Origin: Scilla litardierei
Taxonomy: Eukaryota; Streptophyta; Magnoliopsida; Asparagales; Asparagaceae
Direction of reading: 5' to 3'
Length of the DNA: 64,000 bases
Assembly (NCBI GenBank): GCA_030789695.1
Contig: CM061142.1
Location: forward strand, 354,987,486 to 355,051,485
Part shown: piece by piece, positions 10,676 through 21,086 of the stretch
How the letters are laid out: every line of letters begins with the position of its first letter
How positions within the stretch are numbered: the stretch's first letter is position 1
Program-made: the position numbers and the translations under genes
The notes under the pieces: generated by a model
Seen by the model: the letters and a program-made list of their open reading frames with translations, nothing else
Database searches by the model: none
Told to the model about the DNA's origin: nothing

Positions 10676-12190
10676 ACCCCATCATGGCAAAAATGTAAAA
10701 CACTATCAAATTCATGGTCGGGTACACATCTCCTTACAATTTGGTCTCCACAGTATTTAAAAAGATAAGGATCATCAAAATAGAACGATTTTACCTCATG
10801 CTTGAAGCGTTTGAAATCTAAGGAATACCAATGTGGAGGGGTTCTACCTGTCACCAAATAATTAGCTATATCGGCATACCATGGTAGGGTAGAAATGGCG
10901 AAAAGCTGCTCATCTGGGAAATAATCTCGTAATGGAATGGTAGGCGACTCTGTTCCCACCGTCAATCTAGAAAGGTGATCTGCGACATTGTTTTCAACTC
11001 CCTTCTTATCCTTGATCTGAATATTGAATTCCTGCAAAAGAAGAATCCATCGTATGAGTCTAGGTTTAGCATCCTTTTTAGATAAAAGATATTTCAGTGC
11101 TGAATGAACTGTAAAGATGAGAATAGGTGAGCCCAATATATAGCTTCTGAATTTCTCCAATGCAAACACCACCGCCAGCAACTCCTTCTCCGTAGTAGTA
11201 TAGTTCCTTTGTGCTTCATTCAACGTTTTACTGGCATAGTAGATCACACAAGGAACTTTCTCTTTCTTTTGCCCAAGCACTGCCCCCATTGCGTAGTCAC
11301 TTGCATCACACATAATTTCAAATGGCATGCTCCAGTCTGGAACCTGCAAAATAGGGGAGGAAACAAGTGAGTTCTTTAATTTATCAAATGAAACTTGACA
11401 CTCTTGTGTCCATATGAAATCAGTATTTAGAGTTAATAAGTGGCAGAGAGGGCGGGAGATGGCGCTGAAATCCTTTATAAATCTTCGATAGAATCCTGCA
11501 TGGCCTAGAAAGGATCGAATGTCCTTGACGCATTTTGGTGTAGGCAACTTCTCAATCACCTCAACTTTTGCTCTGTCTACCTGAATACCTGCTTTGGAGA
11601 CTAGGTGTCCAAGAACCAAACCTTCAGTTGTCATGAAATGACACTTTTCCCAGTTTAACAGCAGGTTCTTTTCCTGGCACCTGTGCAAAACAAGAGCTAA
11701 GTTAGATAAACAATTTTCAAATGAAGTGCCATATACAGAGAAATCATCCATAAACACTTCCATAATCCTCTCAACCATATCGCTTAAGATACTCAACATG
11801 CAACGCTGAAAAGTAGCAGGTGCATTGCATAATCCAAAAGGCATTCTCCTAAAAGCGAAAGTTCCAAAGGGGCAAGTGAAGGTAGTCTTCTCTTGATCCT
11901 CTGGAGCTATCTCTATCTGATAATAGCCAGAATAACCATCTAAAAAATAATAAAATTCGTTACCTGCTACTCTTTCCAAGATTTGATCAATGAAAGGTAA
12001 TGGAAAGTGATCTTTTCGTGTTTTAGCATTTAACTTTCTGTAATCAACACACATCCTCCAACCTGTGGTGGTCCGCATCGGTATAAGTTCATTACTCTCA
12101 TTTCTTACAACTGTGAGGCCTGATTTCTTCGGAACCACCTGTATGGGGCTAACCCATCTGCTGTCTGAAATAGGATATATTATACCTGCA
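10676..12190 (-). pseudogene. Athila-like reverse transcriptase and RNase H (element F)
   Basis: The frame includes RT motifs VPKKSG, RMCVDYRKLN, FLDGYSGYYQI and the catalytic FMDD, the connection block FLGHAGFYRRFI, and RNase H with MCDASD and TTEKELLAVVFA. The third RNase H acidic position reads FTVHSALKY, with Val where Asp is expected, so RNase H is probably inactive. A single-base deletion near 12190 separates this frame from gag-protease, and another shift near 10667 separates it from integrase. It would make cDNA in the cytoplasmic particle. Confidence 0.9.
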
Positions 12191-14777
12191 GCAATAACTT
12201 AAGAATCTCCCCCTTAACAACTTCTTTCAAAGTAGGATTTAATCGGTGTTGCATCTCACATGTTGGTTTGGCATCATCCTCAAGATAAATATGATGAGTG
12301 CAAATTAAGGGATTTATACCTGTAATGTCCGCAATAGACCATCCAATGGCCCCTTTGTGTTCCCTAAGCACATCAAGCAAAGCACTTTCTTGTGCAGGCG
12401 TGAGTTTAGAGGATATTACCACAGGGAAGGTCTCCTCCTTTCCAAGGAAAGCGTATTTCAAATAGTCTGGCAGAGGCTTCAATTCCAGCTTTGGATGCTC
12501 AATCTCTGAAGGTTGTTGTGGTGGCAATTCCACTGGCAATGTCTCGAACTTTGGCACCCATGCATCCCTTGATCTTTCATTTTTGCCCTGCACAAAATAA
12601 GATTCATCAATATCTTCGAAATTATAATCAATAAAATTGGACGAACATTCATACTTAGCATCAAAATAGTCTTCGATTAAGCTCTCAATAAAGCATACCT
12701 CTTTCACGTCATCAACATTCGCAGGTAACTTACATGATTTAAAAATGTTCAGCTCAAGTTTCATGTTACCAAAGCTTATCTTCAATTGTCCATCCCTACA
12801 ATTTATCATAGCATTGCAATTTGCTAGGAATGGACGTCCTAATATAATCGGAGTGCAATTACCTGATTGTGGCCCATGAATATCAAGGACGATAAAGTCC
12901 ACTGGATAATAGAATTTGTCAACCTGGACCAACACATCCTCCATGCATCCTCGTGGGATTTTTACCGACCTGTCTGCTAACTGTAAAACCACAGGTGTCG
13001 TCTTCAGCTCCCCCAATCCAAGCTGCACATAAACAGAGTAAGGTAAAATATTAACACTAGATCCCAAATCAAGTAAAGCATCTCCAAATTTCTTAGTTCC
13101 TATAATGCATGGGATAGTAGGAGAACCTGGATCCTTATATTTAGGAGGAGTGTCATGTTGTACCATTGCACTTACCTGTTGTGTTAAAAATGCTTTCTTG
13201 TTCACATTTAGGCTCCGCTTTACAGTGCATAGCTCATTCAGAAATTTAGCGTATGCAGGCACTTGGTTGATTGCATCAAGTAATGGGATATTAATTTTTA
13301 CCTGCTTGAAGATATCTCTTATCTCTGCCTGATACCTGTCTTTTGATGGTGGAGCAAGTCTGTGTGGGAATGGAGTTGGAGGTACATATGATTCTGGCTC
13401 TTTTTCTGCTACCCCTTCCTCAACCTGCAAACTTTCAGGTGCTTGTGCCTCCTCTTTCTCCTCAGCTGGTTGTTCATGTCTAGGCATTTCCTGTTTTTCA
13501 ATTTCACGTCCGCTACGCAATGTAGTCACTGCCTGACATGGTTTGACGTTGTTTCCTGAAAAAGAAGAAGAAGGATTCGTATTAGGATTTGCAATAGGCT
13601 GAGCAGGTAATTTACCTTTGTCTTGTGATGCTATAAATCTCGAAAAATTCTCTGTGAGCTGTTGTTGCATCTGAGCCATCTGTTGAACTGCAGCAGTGAG
13701 ACTCTGAATTTCATTGTTCTGCTCCCTTTTTCCTTGATAGTTGGAGTGGTTGGGGTGGTAATAGGGAGTGGATGTCTGCTGCTTCTGCTGATATGAAGCA
13801 CCTCCTTGGTTTGATGGGTTCTTCCAATTGGCGTTGTAGCCTTGATTTGCCACCCAATTCACCTCTGATTCTGGATTTCTGCCTAATTCTTTAATTGCTG
13901 GGATCAGTGGGCAGACGGTAGTATCATGAACTGGCTTTTCGCATATGACGCAGTATGGCTCTGATGTGACTGCCTTTGCTGCTCTGAGATCAATATTTTG
14001 TAGCTTTTGCGTCACCAATGCTTTCACTTGTGCCATCAATGCATCTTCAGGCTTCAAAGTCTGCAAGCCACCTTTTGTTTGATGTGTAGACATGGACCTG
14101 TCAAATTCTGAAGGTGGCTCCCATCTTCTTGCATTCTCTGCAATGTTCTCCAAATATGCCCAAGCCTCCGTCGGGGTCTTCTCAAAGAAAGCTCCATTGC
14201 ACATCATCTCTACATATTGCTTCGTATTCGGCTGCAATCCATCGTAAAAGAATCCAATGGTGCGTCCCTTGTCAAAGCCGTGATGTGGGCACGCCAACAG
14301 AAGCTCCTTAAATCTTTCCAAAGTTTGATCGTATGCTTCAGTTTCCTTCTGCGAAAAAGACATGATATGCCTCTTTAAAGCTTGAGTCCTGGCCAAAGAA
14401 AAGAATTTTTTCAGAAACTCAGTTTGCATTGTTAGCCAAGAAGTAATAGATCTAGGAGGCAATGCATTGAACCAATTCTTTGCCTTGTCTTTCAATGAGA
14501 ATGGAAAAAGTTTAAGATAAACAACATCATTACTAACTTTTCCATCCAACTGTGTAGAGCATGCTTCTTCAAACGTTTTAATATGCAAGTAAGGGTTTTC
14601 CCTATCCTCTCCATGGTAAGAGGGAAGGATCTGGATCACCCCAGCTTTAAGCGAAAAAGAATGAGCACCCTCAGGCAAAACAATGCATGACTCAGAAGCA
14701 ACTCTAGTGGGCATATAAGTAGCACTTAATGGTAGTTCTTGTGGGTGTACAAGAGGTTGTTCGTTATTATTAGCCAT
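12180..14777 (-). CDS. Athila-like gag with protease (element F)
   Basis: An 865-codon frame from the ATG at 14777; an upstream in-frame Met at 14825 is possible but less typical. The N-terminal half is the retrotransposon gag domain that forms the particle. A zinc knuckle C-x2-C-x4-H-x4-C (about residues 276-289) binds RNA, a Gln/Asn-rich linker follows, and the protease motif is DLGSSVNILPYSVY. The frame should continue into RT. A missing base near 12190 causes the stop at 12180-12182. No other internal stop is present, in keeping with the low LTR divergence. Confidence 0.9.
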   Translation of the reverse strand: MANNNEQPLVHPQELPLSATYMPTRVASESCIVLPEGAHSFSLKAGVIQILPSYHGEDRENPYLHIKTFEEACSTQLDGKVSNDVVYLKLFPFSLKDKAKNWFNALPPRSITSWLTMQTEFLKKFFSLARTQALKRHIMSFSQKETEAYDQTLERFKELLLACPHHGFDKGRTIGFFYDGLQPNTKQYVEMMCNGAFFEKTPTEAWAYLENIAENARRWEPPSEFDRSMSTHQTKGGLQTLKPEDALMAQVKALVTQKLQNIDLRAAKAVTSEPYCVICEKPVHDTTVCPLIPAIKELGRNPESEVNWVANQGYNANWKNPSNQGGASYQQKQQTSTPYYHPNHSNYQGKREQNNEIQSLTAAVQQMAQMQQQLTENFSRFIASQDKGKLPAQPIANPNTNPSSSFSGNNVKPCQAVTTLRSGREIEKQEMPRHEQPAEEKEEAQAPESLQVEEGVAEKEPESYVPPTPFPHRLAPPSKDRYQAEIRDIFKQVKINIPLLDAINQVPAYAKFLNELCTVKRSLNVNKKAFLTQQVSAMVQHDTPPKYKDPGSPTIPCIIGTKKFGDALLDLGSSVNILPYSVYVQLGLGELKTTPVVLQLADRSVKIPRGCMEDVLVQVDKFYYPVDFIVLDIHGPQSGNCTPIILGRPFLANCNAMINCRDGQLKISFGNMKLELNIFKSCKLPANVDDVKEVCFIESLIEDYFDAKYECSSNFIDYNFEDIDESYFVQGKNERSRDAWVPKFETLPVELPPQQPSEIEHPKLELKPLPDYLKYAFLGKEETFPVVISSKLTPAQESALLDVLREHKGAIGWSIADITGINPLICTHHIYLEDDAKPTCEMQHRLNPTLKEVVKGEILKLLLQV

Positions 14778-14939
14778 GTTTTCAATTCTTATCAATCTGT
14801 GTGAAGTGGAGGTCCTATGCCACATAAACTAGCAAAGAGATATTTTTTTGTTTTCAATAATAAAACTAAGCTATAAAGTGGAAGGATCTCACCTAGTACT
14901 CCTCTGAAAAGCTGAAAATGTGGATCAAAGATACCGTTG

Positions 14940-14957
14940 TCCCCGGCAACGGCGCCA
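14940..14957 (-). promoter_or_regulatory. Primer-binding site of element F, tRNA-Asp type
   Basis: The minus strand reads TGGCGCCGTTGCCGGGGA a few bases inside the 5' LTR. From memory this complements the 3' end of plant tRNA-Asp, the primer known for Athila elements. Confidence 0.85.
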
Positions 14958-14963
14958 AAAACT

Positions 14964-16736
14964 TGCCTCTCTCAAAACAATGTGAGCTTTACTCCCAAGC
15001 GCAGGAGATCGTGCAAGTAGTACCTGGAGAGTCCAGAGTCGAATCCTCGGGACAAGTCGACCTGAGATAACACAAATTCAACTAATCAAATAAAATATAC
15101 GGTTAAGAAAACAACCACCTTTGTGAAGGTGAAGAATAATGTAAGGATTTGTAGCAAAGAAAGTGGTTCCTACAAGTATTACGGTATCACGAAAGTTTGG
15201 TATTCGATGAGACAAGTATGCTACGGTTGTGAGTTCATTAGGAGTTTATAGTCACTGAAATTTCACGTCTTTCAATGTCACACAACGCTTCACCCGGTCA
15301 AGGCGTGAAGGCGTCGGAAGATAAATCGATGAAAACTAGTCAAAATAGCCTTAAACGTATTACTAGCAATGTTGATCTCATTAAACAATAATCGCAGCGA
15401 TAAGTTCAGATTAGAGAACACAAATTAGCTAGCCTTATCAGGGCCTAGCCATAGGGCACATCAACAATACCGACAATAAGCAAATACCCATCAAATACGT
15501 TGTAGAAATCAACATTACTAGCAATTTTGACATGATAATCGGGCTAAAGACGTGAGATTTAGCAACTACATACTCCTAACTACATCACAACCCTAGCACA
15601 AAGAGATTAGCCACGCATGGTGCAATAAAAATCAGATTTGATAGCAAAATACATCGTTTAGATAGCAAAATACAAAGAAATACACCAAATACGGGGTATA
15701 AGTTCAAGAAATTATCACCAAATCTCCTCTTTAGAACCCAAAACTCTCTGAGAATAGGAAGAATAGTCTCTGGAAATTTTCAGAATTTTCTCCTGGAGAA
15801 ATACGCACAGTAGCCGCTCCAAAAGTCCCAAAATACGCCAGAATACCCCCCAAAACCCTAGAAATATGCTTTTATATTAGCATTGCGGGTTTGGGGGCTT
15901 AACGGATCTAAACCCGCTATTTTTTCGCACCCGCACCCAATAATCCGACCGGCGCATTTCTCAGCCGCTCATCAAAGCGGGATCGCCCCATGAAGCGACA
16001 CGTGCGCTCAAGATTCGCGCTCCGCCCGTTCGCTCGATCAACGCCCGCATCCACTTCGAATCCGCCTTGGGATGAATGTGGACCGTTCGATCGCGAGATC
16101 GAACGGACGCGATCTCGCCCGCTTCGACTTCGAAATCAAAACCCGCATCGATCCTCGCCATTGGATCCTCATCGGACGACCAAGAAAAGGCCACGTCGCC
16201 ACTTCAAATCTCTCCCGCTGCTCCATTCAACTCGAGTGAGGGCCGTTGGATCGAGATCCAACGGCCACGATCTTCAGCATTTCTCCGCGCGTGAAGCCAG
16301 ATGTCGACCGTTCGATCAAGATCGAACGGTCGACATTTAATCGTATCTGCGTTATGCTGCGGCCGTAGGATGAAGGCGGGACGGTGGGGATCGTGCCACG
16401 TGGCGGACATTGATTGGCTGACGGCCGTATTTGCGTATTTGGATGCGTATTTCTCCTTTTAAATAGTATTCTGCATTCAAAAATTCACAGTAATTAGCAC
16501 AGATCTCAGAAAAATACAAATAAATAGTCGTTGGAATCGTGAGATCGAGACGGTGCTAAGAAAAATATAAAAATGCAGAAATCCCAATATAATTCGTGTT
16601 TTGTGCACAAATAATGTGATTTCTCTAATAAATAATGGTGTACAAAATACGCACATATTAGAGAACAATTAGGTATTATATAGGCACATCATAGGACTAA
16701 TTAGGGGGTTAAATACGCAATATTCAACCCGAATCA
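14964..16736 (-). repeat. 5' LTR of element F
   Basis: This is 1,773 bp long and nearly identical to 6520-8294, with the same three inverted repeats. It is the promoter-bearing LTR for the minus-strand element. Confidence 0.92.
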
Positions 16737-16741
16737 CTTGA
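16737..16741. other. Target-site duplication of element F, right copy
   Basis: CTTGA, identical to 6515-6519. Confidence 0.9.
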
Positions 16742-17600
16742 CTATGTCACTTGCGTAGCCTAGGGTATGGAACGCTGTCAACCCTACTAGCTAGCACTGG
16801 CCAGTATCCTTCGGTCTCAGGTACTTCCTTGTAGTACATGCTACAACATACCTTAGCCAAGGTTTTACTAAGATCCGTACTGAGCCTGCGACACTAACTT
16901 CCCATTAACATAAGAGACGAATCCTATATTGATTACTACTCACCTCGTACGCTTCAAGTGTTACTCAACATAAGACCTTTCAGTAGGCCTTGCCTCGAAG
17001 ATAGATCATAGATCTAAGCGACACTGTTCACGTACAGCTTCGTACAATGATCTCAAGTCCTAAGGACCAACTTGTCTATCATCAATAAGAGTTGTAAATG
17101 ACAGCTAGTTAATGTTAATCCATTTGATAACTCTTGTTTTGGGTCGTTCAGTTGATTCATTCTTTAATGAGCACCTGTGTCTTGTCTCCCACTTCATCAA
17201 GTCTCATGATTATGAGACCACCAAGACAAAGACACAATGGTCTGTCCGTTGTGCCTATATCCCTATCTCGACGCATCTATGACCACAAACGCTTTAAGAC
17301 TCAAGTTCCTAATGGTCAGACATTTCTCATAATCACGATCTCTATCTCGAAACATGTATGACCTTACTACGAGTCTAAGGAAATTATCTAAGCAATATAA
17401 AAAAGAGAATTATTCAGATAATTGATACTAGAAAGCATACTTTCATTTATGAACACGATGTTTACATAGATAAATTTCCTCGAGTGCATACATCTCTCAA
17501 CAAATACATGAATACGCAAGTTAATAGCAAAGTATATCCATGTCAAATATTGACTAGGGCATACCAAAGAAAACAGACTTGACAAGTTACATAAAGAGGG
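16742..17600 (-). mobile_element. Decayed Copia element, right fragment (LTR-like)
   Basis: This continues the Copia sequence split by element F. It is clearly related, in inverted orientation, to 18937-19931: both share the block around AATGAGCACCTGTGTCT and TCGAGTGCATACA. On the minus strand an LTR would start near 17503. It is badly decayed, no coding region is recognisable, and the right end is approximate. Confidence 0.55.
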
Positions 17601-18936
17601 GTCTCTTGACCTCCCGTATTATGGATCGAAAAACACTTATGAGTTTTGTTTTAAAGGTATGATGGTCAAAACCTCCTTCTGTAACACAGTGGGAGAATGG
17701 GTTAGAGAACTCATAGTCCTGTACATATGAATGTATCCAAACCCAAGTCTAAATTAGCCAGGATATATTGTTCTTATTTTATTATGACACATGTTCTTCA
17801 TGCAACATAAGTCTCATGAAATAGAAAACACAATGACAGAAGTATTTGAATCACTTCGAACGGATTGAAGAGGTGAATACTTTTCTATGTAATTCTTGCA
17901 TAATTAAAAGAGATGATATTTCCTCTCAGGTCAAGTCTCACAATACATCGGTGTGTTGGGAGCATGAATCACACTTTGTTATACATGGTGCGATACATGG
18001 CAAATGACTCTGACTTACAATCCACCCTTTGGGTTAAGCACCAGATTATGATGCCTAGGTTATTGATAAGGTTCTGTGAGGAATTTATCAATATGATATT
18101 CCTTAAATCAATCGTGAGGAAGTTACATGATTACTCATGCCTCATGAGATGAAGAAGTCGAGTTAAACATCAAAGGTTATAAGGACCTAGTCAACTTCCT
18201 GGCTGCCATTCAGAGTAGGGACTCTGAAAAATAGTTTGATGCGATCCGAAAAACGTCCTTGCACGTAAATAAGGTATGGACCTTAGAAGACGTACCCAAT
18301 GGAAGTGTCCCCTTTGGCTACAAGTGAATTTTCAAGAATAATAGATTGGTGCAGATGGAAAATAGTGAAGTACAAGTGATGCTGGTTGAGAACAGTTATC
18401 ATCAGTCTCCTATAAACAGATTGTGATGAAACTTTCTTGCCATCAGCGGTGTACAGATCTATTCAGATCAGACTCGATGTCAATGTTCATGACGATCGTG
18501 AATACTGGAATATGTAGGTTTTCTAAATATGATTTAGAAGAACAAACTTATAAAGTTTTCAAGGTCAGTGGGAGTGAATAAAAGGTATGCGATGCATCAA
18601 GGAGCCGGAACATAAGTTTTGACAAAGTGGTCAAAGAGTTTGACAATTTATTAGAAATGATTATGAACCGTGCAGATGACTAATGATTATTTTGTAAGAC
18701 GATAAACTGGATGAGATCCATGCAAGAAAATTTTTATGGATTCCAAGATACCAAAGAAACAATTTGGATGAGATTCAAATCTGTGATCTAGTAGAAACAT
18801 AGAACCCCTTAAGTCTATACAGAAGACGATCTAGCAAATCCACTTATGAAGGTTCTACCACACGATGTCTAGAGAGACTTATGTGTAAATACGGTATGAG
18901 ATACCAGGATAAATGGGCCTGAGTGCAAGTGAGTGA
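17601..18936 (+). pseudogene. Heavily decayed Copia pol, 3' region
   Basis: This is the plus-strand remnant of a Copia element ahead of its LTR at 18937. Around 18270-18350 short stretches resemble the start of Copia RT (a VWTLEDVPNG block followed by IFKNN), but stops and shifts are frequent. A PPT-like AGTGGGAGAATG lies near 17683. No frame is usable. I place it as RT to 3' end by position and these short matches only. Confidence 0.45.
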
Positions 18937-19931
18937 TGTTGGGAGTTGTGTATGCACTCGAGGTAATTTATCCATGTGTATGGGTATAAACATTTTGTTC
19001 ATAATAACAGTAAGCTGTTTGGTAAGAATTTACCTAAGTTTATAATAATGTAGTCTTCATTAGAACTTAGGTAAAGTCCTGAGACTTAATGCGGGTCAAA
19101 CATGTATCAAGATGGAGATCTCGATCATGGAAAAGTGTTTGACTGATTGTAGCATAGGTCTAAAACCGTTCATGGTCGTAGATGTTTCTAGAATAGGATA
19201 TCGATACATCAGATAGACCATTGTGTCTTTATCTTCACCATGGAGTGGTGACGATGATCTCATGGTCATTTCACTTGGCGAAGTCGAAGACGAGACACAG
19301 GTGCTCATTAGAGAATGAGTTCACCGAACGACACAACGAGAGTTATTATATGGTTAACATTGACTAATCTTTTAGTAATAACTCTTGGTGATGATAAGAA
19401 AGTTGGTCCTTAGACTTTAGGGCCATTGTATGAACCTGTAAGTGAGCGGTGTCACTTAGATCTCTGATCTAATCTCGGGTTAAGCCCCATTGAAAGGTCT
19501 TTAGTTGGGTGACACTTGAAGCGTGCGAGGAGAGTAATGATCGAGAAAAGATTCGTCACTTCCATTCATAGGGAGTTAGTGTTGCACGTGTTAGTTCAAT
19601 CTTTAGTAAAAACTCTGGTCAGAGTATGTTGAAAGAAGTCCATCATTTTTTGACTAAATATCGATGGAGACTAACCAGCTTCCCGCTATTGGAGTTGACA
19701 GTTGACCATACCCTAGGCTTGACTCAGTGGCATAATATTGACGAAGGGACTAAAACTGCGGTATTCATCACAAACATAGTCAGGATGGTTCTGACAATAC
19801 TTATGTCGATGAGTTAACCACATAATTATGATACCCAAACAGGGACGGCACCTGCTTCTCGTGGCCACTACTGTCTGGGGTTTCGAGCCCCACCTGTAGT
19901 AGGATCAGGCTGTAGGGTCTCATACAGAGTG
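18937..19931 (+). repeat. Copia LTR, cut by element C
   Basis: It starts TGTTGGGAGTTGTG, a typical plant Copia LTR start, after a weak purine-rich tract. It runs until element C inserts at 19932. The sequence is related to the inverted LTR-like sequence at 5990-6519 plus 16742-17503. The remainder should lie beyond the other end of element C, which is lost at the LINE and gap. Confidence 0.6.
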
Positions 19932-20284
19932 TGTCACGCCCCGCTTCCCAAAACTATGGAGGCGAAGCGTGACTAAGGCCCGCTTAGGCCGGAGCCGTAA
20001 GGCTCGGACCCAATAAGCGTCTGTGTGGTACTCCAAGACGAAGGAACAGGTTCCTGCAGAAAAGTACGGAACAACAAAAAGTACAGAAAAGGAAACATTC
20101 ATTTTTATTCCAAAACCAATATCCAGAAAGTACTGAGAGTCTAAACAAAAAGCCTGACACGGCTACAACAACCGAAAGTAAACTACTGGTGCAAGCACCC
20201 AACCTAGACAGAAAGAAGTAAACGGTGCTACGCATCCCAACCTAGTAAGCAGGAAAACTCTGGAACAGCAACAGTGATGAGCCT

Positions 20285-20380
20285 CTAGCTCTGGTCCTCC
20301 TCAGGCACGTACTCTGGGTCGACATCCTCGGGCTCCACGTACTCTGGCAAGTCTGCCTCATCAACGTACTCCGGCTCGAC
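20285..20380 (-). pseudogene. Acidic leader reading frame, element C left copy
   Basis: About 31 codons rich in Glu, Asp, Pro, Val and Tyr end in EEDQS and TAG. It lines up with the acidic frames of A and E. Here Ser is AGC rather than TCC or TCT. No ATG stands at the corresponding start; the frame continues upstream into hairpin II. The right LTR copy (43865-43960) ends DQR. Confidence 0.45.
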
Positions 20381-20424
20381 ACCTGACGTACAGCACCCAA
20401 GAGAAAAGGAACTGTACGTCAGGT
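20381..20424 (-). promoter_or_regulatory. Leader hairpin II, element C left copy
   Basis: Thirteen-nt perfect arms ACCTGACGTACAG (20381-20393) and CTGTACGTCAGGT (20412-20424) enclose a loop with CACCCAAGAG. Elements A and E have ACATGTG-type stems around a similar loop. The right LTR copy is 43961-44004. Confidence 0.65.
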
Positions 20425-20768
20425 AAAGTCTACACAGAAAAGTTAGACTCTACTGCAAGTGTATTTTAATTAAAACAACGATTTACTGGTTGATTAACAT
20501 GCTGGGGTTATAACATGGCATTTAAAGAAAGTAAACGGAGCAGGAAAAGTAAACGCGTCAAGCAGTAGCTATAGTGTGTGCTACCGACTACGGGACTAAC
20601 CTAAACAGGTCAAGACAAGACGAGACAAGACGTGACAAGACAAGACAATACAAACACAACCAGACACGTGTGACTCGAAGGGTTCATGCCTTACGGTTCG
20701 AGGGGGATCAGACCCTCTCCCCGTGCTCACGCTCAACCCTACCCGAACCCCAGTGCTCAAGACAAGAC

Positions 20769-21086
20769 AAGTCCGTACAAGGGATCACTCAGAGAGTGCC
20801 CTATTGCCCGCAGGCTGTGTATCCGTACAAGAGATTACTCGGAGGGTGCCCTATTTCCCGCAGGCTGTGTATCAGTACAAGGGATCACTCACCCACTGGT
20901 GAGTGCCCTATTGCCTGCAGGCTGTGCATCAGTACAAGGGATCACTCACCCACTGGTGAGTGCCCTATTGCCCACAGGCTGTGTATCAGTACAAGGGATC
21001 ACTCGGAGATTGTCCTATTGCCCGTAGGCTGTGGATCAGTATAAGGGATCACTCAGAGAGTGCCCTATTGCCCACCGGCTGTGCAT
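20769..21086. repeat. Tandem 50/57-bp repeats with internal hairpin, element C left LTR
   Basis: Six units of the type AAGGGATCACTC...GAGTGCCCTATTGCCC. Two forms alternate: a short loop between CACTC and GAGTG, and a longer one with CACTCACC and GGTGAGTG. The right LTR has seven units (44349-44716). Confidence 0.88.

Larger units (their letters stand above)
6520..16736 (-). mobile_element. Athila-like Gypsy retrotransposon F
   Basis: A full-length 10.2-kb element on the minus strand with two LTRs (1,775 and 1,773 bp, about two dozen differences by eye) and a perfect 5-bp target duplication. It has a tRNA-Asp-type primer site, gag with protease, RT-RNase H and integrase. It is inserted in a decayed Copia element. 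The coding frame carries at least two single-base frameshifts, so it is not autonomous as it stands. The env-like ORF often found in Athila elements is absent. Confidence 0.92.

Noticed and set aside
5334..19931. Host gene exons in the AT-rich Copia-derived stretches
   Set aside because: Open frames are short and decayed, and the recognisable pieces all match Copia protease, RT or LTR sequence.
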